Positions 1 through 13,418 of a DNA stretch of 64,000 nucleotides are shown piece after piece. The stretch lies in assembly GCA_018907035.1 (NCBI GenBank), contig JACCIC010000005.1, positions 2,118,501-2,182,500 on the forward strand, given 5' to 3'. Each line of letters begins with the position of its first letter. Position 1 is the stretch's first letter. The notes beneath the pieces were generated by a model. That model worked only from the letters and a program-made list of their open reading frames with translations. It searched no databases and was not told where the DNA came from. Position numbers and translations under genes: made by a program. This DNA comes from Sycobia sp. Sy_11. Taxonomy: Eukaryota; Arthropoda; Insecta; Hymenoptera; Epichrysomallidae.

Positions 1-49
1 TTCGAATTATACTTTTAACTAAATTTTTTAAAATTAATATAGAACTCAC

Positions 50-1975
50 TCCCCATCCAAGTTTTTCAGCAAATAACTGACTTCCTTTATCACATTCACC
101 TAACCAAGCAACATCGCGACTATTATGCGTATCGAAATTTAATCCATTATATATACCTAAAAGTTTTGATAATCTATCTGGCATTCCAACTTTTTCTTTA
201 TTAATAAGTAATCTTGGACATTCTGCATTTACTCTACAAAAATTTTTAATTCGATAAACCTTTAATAGTATTTCTGCAAGAAAATATTTGTTTAGCCTTA
301 TAAATATAAATCTGTACCTGTTAATCAATGATGCAAATGGTTGTACAAGTAAACTTGACCCCATTATTATTAAAAGTTCTGCTTGTCGAAAATCTTGAGC
401 TATTAATGTATCAAATCGATCAGATAACATTTCTCCAAAAAAAACAATATCTGGTTTAACGACACCTTTACCACAGTCATCACATATTGGAACAGTAACT
501 TCTTTAATTTTTTCTAATGATAAATATGGATTACATAAATTTAATAGCACAAAAATAAATACTAAATATATTTGTTATTATCTATTGGAATTTTACCTTT
601 CATCCAAGATAAGTTATATTGATTACCACATTCTAAACAATGTCCAGTCTCAAAAGTTCCATGAGCTTCCACTAATTTCTCTTCAGGTAGTCCAGCTATT
701 CTTTCCAAAGTATCAATATTTTGAGTATAATGTCTTAGCAATAATCCTTTATCATATAGTAAACGAATTAAATAATGAGAAAGTGTTGGTTTGTATCCTT
801 CAGGAAGTAATTCCTTTGCAAGTACAAAGAAAGGCTCAGGATTGCTTTTAAAAAAGTCAAGTTCGAAAATTGCTTGTGGATGAGGTAATTTATATTTATC
901 TAAATTATGATACAACCCACTTTTTGGAGAACGAAAGTCAGGAATTCCTGCAGCTAAATATTACTAAAATTTTATTGATGTTTTTATGAATCTGTTAAGT
1001 GAAGTTCTATTCAAATTGAGTAAATAAATACAAAATCTTAGTACAATCTGTTTTTGATATTAATTTGTATTGTGAAATATTGTTAACACTAGATTTCCTA
1101 TCATTCATTACACTTTTTCATATACATGCACCCTAAGAAGAATTTTGAAAAAATGTATGAAAACAAAATATTTCCAATAAAAGTTTTTTATTGAACATCT
1201 GTCATCAATTACTTTGTGGTAAGTAAATAAAAGTATAATTTTAAGACAATTAATGTTTGGTTAAATCTGAGAAATTTCTTGAAATTTTAACTAAATAATT
1301 ATGATATTATATCTAATTCCATAAATTTTTTGTTATTCACTCCAAAAGTGATAGAACCTCTTTAAATAAACACTATAAGTAAATGACTTACATGTTGATA
1401 TACCTGCACCTGCCATTGTTATTATTTTCGTTATATTATTATTTTGAATATAATCAACTATCCCATCCAACGAGGTCTCATTTAAAACATTTCCGCCAGG
1501 AACACTTTTAGACGAATCAAAGATATGCAATTTGTTTTCAAAATATTTGCGAATTATATTCATTGTAGATTCTGAATCTTGCCCTTCGATTTGTTCAAAA
1601 GATGAATTTGGTGATTCATGTTCTTCAGTATTTTCTAAAAAATTTAATATGGCATAATATAGTAATAGTAAAGATTTAATAGTTTTATTTTATTAATAAA
1701 CTAAATGTGTATTATAAAAATTTCAAAATGAAATTTGAAATCGTAAGTCTATTTTATTATTTAACGTAATCCTATATTTTATTTTATTCTATTTTCAATT
1801 TTGTACTAGATTTTCTTTTTATTATATGTCTGAATTTCTCACATATTTACAAAAAAATAAACTGTATAATAAATATTTATTAAATAAAATGCAACATGAT
1901 TATAAAAGGTTACCCATTTTTATAGATTATATTTATACCTTTTTTATTTTCCTCCACTTCTTTCTTACATTCCAT
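50..1975 (-). CDS. SIRT2: SIRT2-type NAD-dependent protein deacylase (3' end beyond window)
   Basis: This is a class I sirtuin, an NAD-dependent lysine deacylase, probably mainly cytoplasmic like SIRT2. The rebuilt exons are 1975-1939, 1634-1392, 953-597, 513-318 and 233-50. All have GT-AG borders and together give 339 codons in frame. The gene continues past the left edge, because a GTGAGT donor follows codon 339. Visible motifs are the Rossmann motif [15 protein letters not shown] (about residues 88-102), TQNIDTLE (170-177), the catalytic His of EAHGT (His191), and two zinc CxxC pairs (Cys199/202 and Cys223/226). FFGE and the DVAWLGECD stretch near the end are also typical of SIRT2. The start at 1975 lies in a 37-nt exon encoding [12 protein letters not shown], chosen because the downstream exon opens with no Met and the phases agree. 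The N-terminus is acidic, as in SIRT2. The 5' UTR was not defined. The family is certain; SIRT2 rather than SIRT3 rests on the N-terminus and tail. Confidence 0.93.
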
Positions 1976-2334
1976 AACTTCACAAAATGTGAATTCACTG
2001 ATATGAAAAAACAGCTATATTACTGAACTAAACACGCATGTTATAACAATACAATAATATCTGTTAAAAATTGTAGTTTGCAAAACTGTATTGAGGACAA
2101 GTTAACATAATTATTCATAGATTTCATGATGATAAATTTATATTATATAAGTATTAAACTTCGCTGAAATTTTTGATCTATATAACTTACATATACTATG
2201 TATATATTATATTTACATCTATATAATTTTTCTCATCTACAATATAGTAACAGAATAAGAGCAATAATAATATCTAATAATAATAATACCACACAAGTAT
2301 ATATAGGTAATTGAGATGTTGCTGAGAAATGAGG
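1976..2334. other. Upstream region of the sirtuin gene
   Basis: AT-rich non-coding DNA upstream of the sirtuin ATG, presumably holding its promoter and 5' UTR. I see no convincing ORF. It ends where the large inverted duplication begins. Confidence 0.5.
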
Positions 2335-5300
2335 GCTTTTCTACCGTCACTACCGTTTGGCGGCGCCAGTTGGCCTTGGTTGTGACGTAATACGACTACA
2401 TTCGACGTGTCACGAAACCGTATTTTGTCATGTCCTTTTACACTCCTTTTATAACCGCGAAATATAATTATGTAATAAAAAAATAGCTTAAACGATCAAA
2501 AATAAGTATTTTATACCTATAGCAAATATGTATTTTATAATAGTTTATAAATACAAATAATATTGAATCACTTGATAGCGCAAAGGACACGGACATTAAA
2601 AATATATATTATTCGTATAGAATCGATATGTATGGGCATTCTGTTCAAATAAATATTTGAACTACATTTTATAATTGAGTTCGATCGCCAACATACCTAC
2701 ATGCGCATAGCTGAAACTAGAGGATGCACATTTATAACCGCCGAGGAATTCCCGCAATTAAGCGACGCTGCATGGGAGCAGCTGCAGCGTACACAACCAG
2801 CAAGGGAGAAGGACGGTCGATGCGCGGATTGGCGCTCGCTATACTTGGGGTGGGGAGTTGCGATGTGTGCGGGGGTGTGCATGGAGAAGTTTTTGCGGAT
2901 AAAAACACTTCGCTTTTGGCAGCCGCGCAGTATTATAATTATCGAATAAAGCTAACGTTTAAATTAATATTGTTCTTATTTCATTTATATAATAATTTTA
3001 ATTAATACTCTAAAATATTGAATTTCAAACGGCACATTTTTCGTGCGCTATAGCTTATTTTTACAGGATAGAGACATCACATGGTATAGAGATAAATCCC
3101 GCAAAATTTTAAAAATATTAGAACAATTTTATTGTAATAAATATAGTAACGTAATATGAAAAGGAAAGTTCTTACAAATATATTAAAAATACTTAAATCA
3201 CTTTATTTATAATATTTTTATATGCCAAAGAGATAAATTGAAATAATCCTTATAAAATCATAAAATACGTCATATTGACGTTAGCTACAATAACCTAAAT
3301 TATATTCAAAATATTTTATATTTTTGAACAATTCCAATATTTTTATAACATGCACTTCAAATTTTTTCGAACGTATAATGGCTGGTACATACGATAAGTC
3401 ATTTGTTTAAATTACATTTTTTCTAATTCTTCTGGAGTTTTGACTTTACAAACATCTCCAAAGACAGAACTATATTTATTCATATATTTCTATTGTAAAA
3501 TTAACATTTAGTTTTATTTTTCCCAAGGATTTCAGCTTCTATTTTTTTAATTTTTCATTATTCATTATAGAAATGTTCATTTCTTTTAAAAATAGCTCTT
3601 AGACACAATTCTGATAAATGTCAAATATCTTAGCAGGTTCATGTAATTGTAATTCTGGAAACGTTTGTGATGATTTCACAACAAAGTGTCAGCCTATTTA
3701 TACATTTGTTTCTAAAATCTATATTCTAAAATTATATCCTTAAAACTTTTTTATACTTTTCAGGGCTTGAATCATATAATCCATTATTTTATAATGTTTA
3801 ACATTTTTAAACTTTAAAAGATTTTAAATCTTTTTCTTTATAAAAAATTCCGACTTATAAAACTAAAGAAACTTGTACTCAGAAATTACAAAATTTTCAC
3901 GAAGCTGACAAGTATATTTTATTCCCAGTGCAAGTAAAAGATTTCATTCTTTTCTATAACAAATATATGCATAGACATACGTTTTGCAACGAAATCGTCA
4001 AAAACATTTTTAGAGTTACGTAGTCATACAAACATGCTTATATGTATTTCATTAATCAGGATCATGCTTATTTCAAAAGGTCATGTCAAAGAGCTATTTT
4101 TAAAAGAAATGAACATTTTTACGATTACTGATGAACAAGTTAACTTAAAACTATAATCCTTGGGCAAATTAATAATAAATGTTGGTTTTATACAAAAGAA
4201 AAAAACAATATAAATAAATAGTCCTGTATTTGGAGATTTTTGTAAAATCAAAACTCCAGAACAGTTAGCAAAAATGTAATTTACATAAATGACTTATCCC
4301 AGGTAGCGGCTATATTATCAACTAATGGATTATGAAATAAAACATCAAATGGATGCATGCCAAAGAAAGTACAGATTTCGAAAACCTACGTTTACGGGCA
4401 CGACAGCGAATCTCTCAATTACATACATCCATTCATTGTAGAATATATGAGATTTTCCAGTCACAGCACTGGTTATTACAAAGCCACTCGCGATGTAAAT
4501 TTATTTTTTATAATTAAATAATGCATAATAAATTCGAATGCGTAGTTTCTGCTTTAACTATATAGATCTAAATAAATTCGTAAATAAAAACTATAATAAA
4601 TTATAAACATTTCGCTGACTTGCTTTACAAATAAATAATACAACTTTTTCTTTCCTCGGTTTATAATATAATCGAATATAATTTAAAATATCGTGTAATA
4701 TATAATTTATCATTAAAATCATTATTTGTAATATAATAATTCTAGATTTACATGTCTAAAATAACATTAATTTTTAAAGTTTAAGAATATTATATTATAT
4801 AATCTGTTTGTAACTAATATCCTATATTTATCAGTTATCTTTATTCATAATTTTAGTCGCGCCGAGTAACATTATCCTAATACAAACAGTTCTTATAAAT
4901 ATACCAATCTCAATTTTAATTTCACGAATTGATTTTATTATAATAATTCAATCTTAACACCACATGCATACGTATCTTAAGATTATATTTTCTATCATAT
5001 TGTAGTAATATATACTTCCATTTAAATAAATAAAACAGTTACAAAATCTTAATTTTATCTGTAATTATAACTATTCGACGAAATTATATTAAGTTTCACC
5101 TTGAGAAAACTTAAACCTAAAGCTTATATTTTAATAATAAATGTTAAAATTAAATATAAATATGACAAACATAAATTAGTACGTAACAGGCTATAATGCA
5201 TGGGAAAAATTGGAATTTTTCAAAAATATAAAATATTATGAATGTATTTTAAGTTATTATAGCTAACGTCAATTTGATGTATTTTATAATTTTATGTGAA

Positions 5301-5500
5301 CTATTCCAATTTATCTCTCAGGCTTATAAAAATATTAGAAATAAATTTATTAAGTATTTCTACTACATTTATAATAACTTTTCTGTTTATTATGTTATTA
5401 ATTTCTAAATTTATTAACAATAACATTGTTCTTTTATTTTTTAAATTTTGCGGGATTCCCTCCTCCATGCCAACTGGCGTCGCCAAACCGGTAGAAAAGC
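2335..5500. repeat. Large imperfect inverted duplication (foldback-like), about 3.2 kb
   Basis: Three blocks on the left recur as reverse complements, in mirror order, on the right: 2335-2380 with 5466-5500, about 3090-3352 with 5198-5462, and about 3392-3606 with 4085-4309. A spacer at about 3610-4084 separates the innermost blocks. Matched words include TCCCGCAAAATTT, TTGACGTTAGCTA and AAAGAAATGAACATTT. The arms differ by large indels: about 700 bp extra on the left (2381-3085) and about 890 bp extra on the right (4310-5197). Short coding-like stretches in the inner block (FGDxCKxKTPEE/Q in both arms, read outward) suggest a duplicated, decayed gene piece or a dead transposon. No intact ORF remains. 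The identity of the parent sequence is unknown. Confidence 0.8.
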
Positions 5501-6045
5501 TATTATAGCTTGATATTAAAATATCGTCTGCTATCGCATAGTATTATCAGGCATATGTCAATTATCTCAGGCTCAGCCTAGTTCAGGCAGGTTCAGGTGG
5601 CTCATGTCAGGCCTTATAGCATAGGTCCAGCGTCCAGGTCCAAATCTCAAGTCAGGTACTGAGCGACTGAGCCCGCTCATCTCACCAGGATCAAAGGTCA
5701 ATTAATTAATCAACATTACCTCACTGCTTATGTCAGCAATTATCAGTAATTACTAGATCAGTAATCAATCACTGCTATTGCAATTTATTACTGTCTCTGA
5801 ATATGCCAGACTATACCTGACTATACCTTATACAGAGTAACAAAGACAAGTCATTAAAAAATCAAAAAGTCATAAGGGTGTCAGGTCCGGCGTCTAAGCG
5901 GTGGACAGGCGTGCAAATGTGTAAACCGCGTGTATCTTGCACTAAATATATTTTTTATTTTATAAATATTTCAATTAAAGCATTATTTATTGTTTAATAT
6001 ACGTTATATTTGATTACATTTAAATAAAAAATTGTAATAAATGTA
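5501..6045. other. Intergenic region upstream of taspase, rich in TCAGG motifs
   Basis: This non-coding stretch lies just upstream of the taspase start codon. Between about 5550 and 5885 the word TCAGG (or CCAGG) occurs repeatedly on the plus strand, for example in TCAGGCATA, TCAGGCTCA, TTCAGGCAGG, TTCAGGTGG, GTCAGGCC and GTCAGGTCC. It is probably the promoter and 5' UTR of taspase, but no TATA box or initiator could be placed with confidence. Confidence 0.45.
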
Positions 6046-8221
6046 ATGAATAAATCAAGAGGAGGTTTTATTTCAGTGCACGTAGGTAAATAAAAAATTA
6101 GTAACTGAAAAAGCAAATGTTAATAATATAAAAATAAAACTAAACTAATTATATATTATTATTTTATAAAGGAGCTGGTCAACATTCAAATGTTTTAAAA
6201 GAAAGATATCAAAAATTAAGTCGAGAAGCATGTGTAAAAGTAATTATTGTTAAACAATATATTTCTATTTTTTAAAATATTAATTTATATTAAATTATTT
6301 ATTATATTTTATCTTTAAATTCTACAGGGTATAGAATCCTTAAAACAATCGGACAGTGTACTTGAAGCAGTAGTAAATGCTGTAATTGTTTTGGAAGATT
6401 CCCCTATAACAAATGCTGGATATGGATCAAATTTAACTTATGATGGACATGTTGAATGTGATGCTAGTGTTATGAATGGAACAAGTTTACATTATGGAGC
6501 AGTTGGGGCCATTACTGGTGTTCAAAATCCAATTGAAGTAGCAAAACACTTGTGTCAATATCAGACAGTCAATATAGGACATGGTAGAGTACCACCCAGG
6601 TTAAACATTTTATTATAAATTTTAACACTATTGGAAATTCTATTTTGTAAAAACCTATTTTATTGAAAATAATTTAACAATTGTATTTACAAATAAAACA
6701 AACTATTTAAATCGAAACAGTTAAATATATAAATCATCTTTTCATTAGAAATATTTTTGATTTATATTTTGAAGTTTTTTAGTTGGATCAGGCGCTCTGA
6801 CATGGGCTAAGAAAATAGGAATTCCATCCATACCACCAGAAAACTTGATATCAGGTACTATTAATATAATTATTCATATTAAAGACTGTAATTTAAACAA
6901 AATATATTTCTAGTAAAAGCTGAAAAAATTTATAAACATTATAAGAGGAAAGTTGAAAGTGATAACATTAAACAGGTAAATTATACAATCAATTTTAGAA
7001 CATAATTAAATGCATTTAAGATTTTAAATTAAGTTATTTAATTTAGCAAGTTAAAAAACGAATGGATACAGTAGGAGCTGTTTGTGTTGATGAATTTGGT
7101 AATATAGCATCTGCTTGTTCAAGTGGAGGTATTATTTTAAAGTACCCAGGACGAGTGGGACAAGTAAGATTTATTTTTATATAACATTAAAAATTGTACT
7201 TATGTCGACTGTTGTATATTAAATTAATAAATATTTTTATCGGTTTTACAGTTTTTATACTATAATATACTATACTCAAATAATGACAGTCAGATTGTCC
7301 TTGTTTATGATCACCCCCAAAGAATCTGAAATAGAACTTATTACTAAGAATAAAATTAAATTAGATTAAACATAAAAAATAATAAAAAAATAAAAATAAA
7401 AATAATAAAAATAAGTTATTTTCTATGTTAGCAAAAGACAACCTGACTGTCCCCACCATCTTAAATTAAAATTTTCCTTTGTTGTCCGACGTCTAGAAAC
7501 CACTACGGTTCATCTTCAAGGACTAAATTGTTATAAAATAAAATAGTATTCAAAATTCTTTAAAATTATTTTCATATTTTCTTTATAAAAAAAAAAGATA
7601 AAATCTGCTAATACTATAGGCTGCTATTTGGGGATGTGGTTCTTGGGCAAGTAAAGGAAATGTTTCGGTTGGTTCAAGCACATCAGGATGTGGAGAGCAT
7701 TTGATCAAAACTACATTAGCTCGTACAATTGCAGAATCAATTACAGATACAGAATCTCCTACTGTAAGCTTATACAATGCAATGAAATCAGATTTTGTTG
7801 GTAAGAAGTTTAAAAAAAATCTTATTAAATATTAATTTTAAATAATAAGAAAATTAATTTAAAATAAAAACAATTTTCTATTTCTAAGATTCTAGATTTT
7901 TACAAGGTCTTTCTGAAAAACTGGGAGGTGTAATTGCAGTTCGATATTCTACTGAAGATGATTGTGGTGATTTTCTTTGGAGTCATTCAACAAATAGTAT
8001 GATAATAGGATATATGAATTCTGATGATAAAACAGCAAAGGTACTATAAATGTTTAGATGCATCTTTTTAAAAGTGATTTCATAATTCTGACTTATTCAT
8101 TAATTAAAATATTTATATTTTCATTTAGAGTCGAATATCACATTTACCTTCTACAGAAGTTGGAAAGAAAGCTATTGTAGAAGGAATTGTTTTTACATTG
8201 AAGAAAAAAAGGGACCAATAA
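6046..8221 (+). CDS. TASP1: Threonine aspartase 1 (taspase 1)
   Basis: Taspase 1 is an Ntn-hydrolase endopeptidase that cleaves itself and then cuts nuclear factors such as MLL/Trithorax and TFIIA after Asp. The exons are 6046-6085, 6172-6239, 6328-6599, 6775-6854, 6914-6975, 7047-7163, 7620-7800, 7889-8040 and 8129-8221. They sum to 1065 nt and 354 residues. [11 protein letters not shown] at the N-terminus, [13 protein letters not shown] and ECDASVMNG match the family. The autocleavage site is the MDTVGAV motif, with Asp181-Thr182 and Thr182 as the catalytic nucleophile. STSGCGEH and LWSHSTNSM lie in the beta subunit. Exon 4 begins after TTTTGAAG so as to encode SFLVGSGA, which matches the human order. 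The loop between the IPP motif and Thr182 is clearly shorter than in the human enzyme (catalytic Thr234). Intron 6 carries a small MITE-like element. The neighbour downstream is convergent PRMT. Confidence 0.95.
7285..7451. mobile_element. MITE-like element in taspase intron 6
   Basis: A 167-bp AT-rich segment is bounded by near-perfect terminal inverted repeats. The left end reads GACAGTCAGATTGTCCTTG. The right end, reverse-complemented, reads GACAGTCAGGTTGTCTTTTG. The interior is mostly A/T with a run of AATAAA-type words and has no ORF. No clear target-site duplication can be seen. It lies wholly inside the intron between 7164 and 7619. The superfamily cannot be assigned. Confidence 0.55.
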
Positions 8222-8227
8222 TTTATT
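8222..8227 (-). terminator. Poly(A) signal of the PRMT gene (AATAAA on minus)
   Basis: AATAAA on the minus strand, about 36 nt past the PRMT stop codon. It directly abuts the stop codon of the convergent taspase gene (8219-8221), so the two mRNAs are expected to overlap at their 3' ends. Confidence 0.5.
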
Positions 8228-8262
8228 ATACTTTTTTTTAGAAAATATATAAATATACAACT

Positions 8263-9513
8263 TTAATTTTCTAATATTTTTGTATCTGTATTTTGGCTCT
8301 CAAGATAAGCTTTTGTAACAATACATTTGGTCATATAACAGTCACAGGGTATATCATGTAAAATATTTAAAGGATCTAACATTGTAAATACAACATTATA
8401 TCTTCTTAAATTTAAATTATTTCTCTCAAGTTTTAATTCAAAAGCAATAGGTTCATTTGTATCTACATCAATTGAAGTTGGTAAAACTATGACAGTTTGT
8501 TTCCAATGTGTTGATTCCATTGTAGGAGCAGTTGATAATAATGAGCCATCTGGAAATTCAACATCAAACCAAACTGCAAAGCCTTGATATTTACCAGCTT
8601 TAGAACAAACTAATACAGTCTCCTCGCATCCCAAACATTCTAATTCCTCGGAATTTACTGTATTTAAATCAAGCCAAACTAATAATTTGCCATCAGCTAA
8701 AACATCCTCTTTTGGTATTATTATGATTTCAGGTTTTAAGGATTTTGAGCGTCTGTAATTTTCTGCAATAGACCTATTAAATAAAAATAATGGATAATCG
8801 ACCCAGCATATTAAAAATAAATTCAATTTTTATATTTAAAAAATATTTCTTACTTCATGCTTACTCCAAAAATATTATCCCAAAACTCAAAATAATTTGG
8901 TAATTGGCATGGAGCAGCATATATTTTAGCTATAGATGGGAACATTAAACCATCAGGTTTTAAGAATTTATCTCTTGCTACAATAACAGAATCTAACATT
9001 CCTTCATGAACCAAATAAAATCCCATCCATTCAGATATAATAATATCGACTTTTTCTAAATCTTTAACATCTTCAATTTTACTTTGTATAACTTCTATAA
9101 TATCTTGGACATTATTTTCTTTAGCTGTTTCTAAAATTAATTCTGTTAAATTACTTGCTTCAACTGCATATACTTTTTTAGCTCCAACTTGAGCACAAAA
9201 AATGGACAATATTCCTAATAAATCAAATAAATATAAAAATATATTTATTTACTTACAAATAATTTATTAATAAAAAATATTTAATACCCGTTCCAGCTCC
9301 TACATCCATAACTATTTTATTTAAGAATTTATCTTTCATACTAGATATAGCATTTTTATAAGCAAGTAGTCTGGGTTTATCACTTAACATCAGTTGATGG
9401 ACCTGTAATTTTTTATTTTAATAAAAATTTAAATATTTAATCATAGATTTACTTACTTCTAAATCTTCATAACTGCTAAAATATAAATCATCCTTTTTAT
9501 TATTCTCGGTCAT
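8263..9513 (-). CDS. Type I protein arginine N-methyltransferase, PRMT6-like
   Basis: This is an S-adenosylmethionine-dependent enzyme that methylates arginine in histones and other proteins. The exons are 9513-9457, 9402-9288, 9214-8854 and 8773-8263, giving 1044 nt and 347 residues. Motif I is [11 protein letters not shown] (about residues 50-60), followed by [18 protein letters not shown], as in the PRMT6/PRMT3 branch. The double-E loop [13 protein letters not shown] carries Glu119 and Glu128. The THW loop (STHWKQTV) is in the last exon. The length fits a single-domain type I enzyme without SH3 or zinc-finger additions. The start codon sits in a 19-codon exon beginning MTENNKKDD. Closest matches by eye are PRMT6 and fly Art8-like proteins; an orthology call would need a tree, so no symbol is given. 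The gene is convergent with taspase and divergent from RpS16. Confidence 0.93.
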
Positions 9514-10332
9514 TTTATTTTTCAAATATCCAGCTATTAAATATTTATATATTTATTGATACTCAGAGCTGACTCAGCGTTGCATACATCAGTGAATAAT
9601 ATCAGGTTCAATATAGGTATTATCTGTAGAAGCAGATAGAATTAATAAATTTATGAGTAACTCAATAGATTTTGATAATTACAAACCTGTTTTTCAGTAA
9701 TTATTATAATGGGTCAGTTGTTTAATGAATATGAATTACAAAAATGATTTATAAATGTATAGCCTAACAAATATACTTTCATTATTTTTTTTAATTGATG
9801 CTAACATTTAAAAAAATATAACTTATTACAAATTAACTTATGAATTTTATAGGTTAATAAAGAACATTTTCATTTGTGAAAAATATTCTTTCACAATTTA
9901 TAAATTATTTATAAAAATAATTTTAAAAGCTTCCAGTAATATATCAATAAAAAGAAATAAATATGTTTTCAAATGTTTTTGTAATTGGTATATATTCATA
10001 AAGACTACACTTGCATAGTTGCTGCAGGTAACAGTCTTGGTCATGCAGGTTCGTGCCTTGTGCATATGGTGGATAAAGTTGGATTTTGGTTGAAGACCGA
10101 TTTACTGGAAGCTGGAAGCAGAGATAAAAGCAGTAAAAAGATCGTAAAACCTTTAGAATCCGACACAATTGAAATGTGCGCCACACCACAGTTGTAGCCG
10201 GCACATACTGCAAGCTGCTGCAAGTGTGCGACCTGGTGCGACTACTTTGCTACTTTGCGCACCTTCGCTTGTAATATACTAACGTAGTATATGGTTTCAT
10301 TTCCGTTAAAATCTACTTTCTGTATTGTAGTT
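9514..10332. promoter_or_regulatory. Shared upstream region between PRMT and RpS16
   Basis: This 0.8 kb region lies between two divergent start codons and presumably serves both promoters. It is AT-rich near PRMT and less AT-rich from about 10000 to 10320. ORFs at 9985-10197 (plus) and 9944-10213 (minus) lie on opposite strands over the same bases and resemble no family, so I treat them as chance. Confidence 0.45.
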
Positions 10333-10360
10333 CTTCCTTTCTGGGACGTACTTTGCAAAG
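10333..10360 (+). promoter_or_regulatory. Candidate 5' TOP tract and leader of RpS16
   Basis: A pyrimidine tract CTTCCTTTCT starts 28 nt before the RpS16 start codon. Ribosomal protein mRNAs in animals begin with such a C-initiated oligopyrimidine tract that couples translation to growth signalling. The position gives a very short leader, as is usual for the class. The exact start site is inferred, not seen. Confidence 0.5.
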
Positions 10361-12057
<1,697 letters not shown>

Positions 12058-13418
12058 ATGCAAAATATATTTTACATTTTCAATTTTATTGAATAAAAAA
12101 TAATAAAAATTATATCTTTATTGTATCATTAATTTTGATCATTTGTTTTTGATATTTATTTTAACTATAAATGCTAATATATTGAACAAATATAACTAGA
12201 ATATTATTTTTATATTTATGTATTTTTAGCAAGTTATCTGTTATCAAGTTATAATTAGGAACAATAATACAAAGGAAATTGTCTTTAGAAACCTTATTTT
12301 CAGTCAAAGTAACTTGGAATAAATTGTATTCATTGATGAGAGCTGCTAAATTTTTAATATTTCCTTTTGTATCTTTGAATATCTATTGTTATAGCTATAT
12401 ATTGTGATATTTATAGTTCATAAAATGACAGTTACACAATTTATATTTTATATGCTTTCTACTGTCATTATTGTTAATGTTACTTTCTAATTTTATATAA
12501 CAAATAATTCATACTTTCTCCATAAAGTAATAAAATATAATAAGAAATGCATTGGATTAAGAAAGGGAAAGTTATTTCAGTCATTTTAAAGGAAAATCCG
12601 GGAAAAACTACTTAATAGTTTCTGGTATTATTTGATAATTTTATTATAGTTTTATTTTCCATCTGTTTTAGCTGTATATTTTTCTAATTTTTTTATTGCA
12701 ATGGTAATTTTTTCGTATTCATAAGGATCGGAATCCTGTGCTAGCTGATTTGATATCTGCTCCTATCAGCTCATACTAGGTATGCTTGGGTGAACTAATT
12801 CATGATTGCTATTATCACTTTATGATTATTTTTTTTATTTCTTTCGCGGTTTCTTTGCTATTTTAATATTAAATACATTCCACGCCAAGGGTTCAAGTCA
12901 TCATCAATAAAAGTCAACAGTTTCAACCTTAACTCATGTTTGAATTCAACAGTCAATAGTGGTATGCTGCCTGAAGTCTGATAATTTGATAAGTTGATCT
13001 GATAGATATTTGTTGATATTCTCGCGTGGCTGGCGTAGTGACGTGTAAAATTCGGAAACAATATAAAAGAGGAACGGTAAAACGTAAAACTAAATATACT
13101 ATATATATATATACACCATTATTAGGTATACATATCGGAATACCTGAGTTCTGAATCTGATATGTATAATGTATTGTGTATGTTGATGTTTGCTGATATT
13201 TGGCTCTAATGATCATATTACCATATCATTCTATTTTTTTCAAACTTGAAGTTATATCTTATTATTAGGTTACTGATAATTACCTTATTACAACGAAGAT
13301 AAAGATCAGAATGCTGTAGAAAAGGAAGAGTTAAAAGAGTAGAAAAAGGTTAAAAAAACTAAATATTTAAAAAAATCATAAGCATTCTAATGGGAAGAGA
13401 TAAAATATAATTATTAAA
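12058..13418. other. Intergenic region between RpS16 and NEMF
   Basis: About 1.36 kb of AT-rich DNA, beginning with the RpS16 3' UTR (AATAAA words near 12092-12105). It contains a short (TA)n tract at about 13096-13113 and otherwise only chance ORFs. The NEMF promoter must lie near its right end. No further feature could be supported. Confidence 0.5.

Noticed and set aside
2697..3005. Overlapping ORFs on both strands (up to 93 codons)
   Set aside because: They overlap each other on opposite strands in a locally GC-richer patch within the inverted duplication. No domain or family is recognisable.
9944..10223. Plus and minus ORFs upstream of RpS16
   Set aside because: They occupy the divergent promoter region, have no known similarity, and both strands are open over the same bases.
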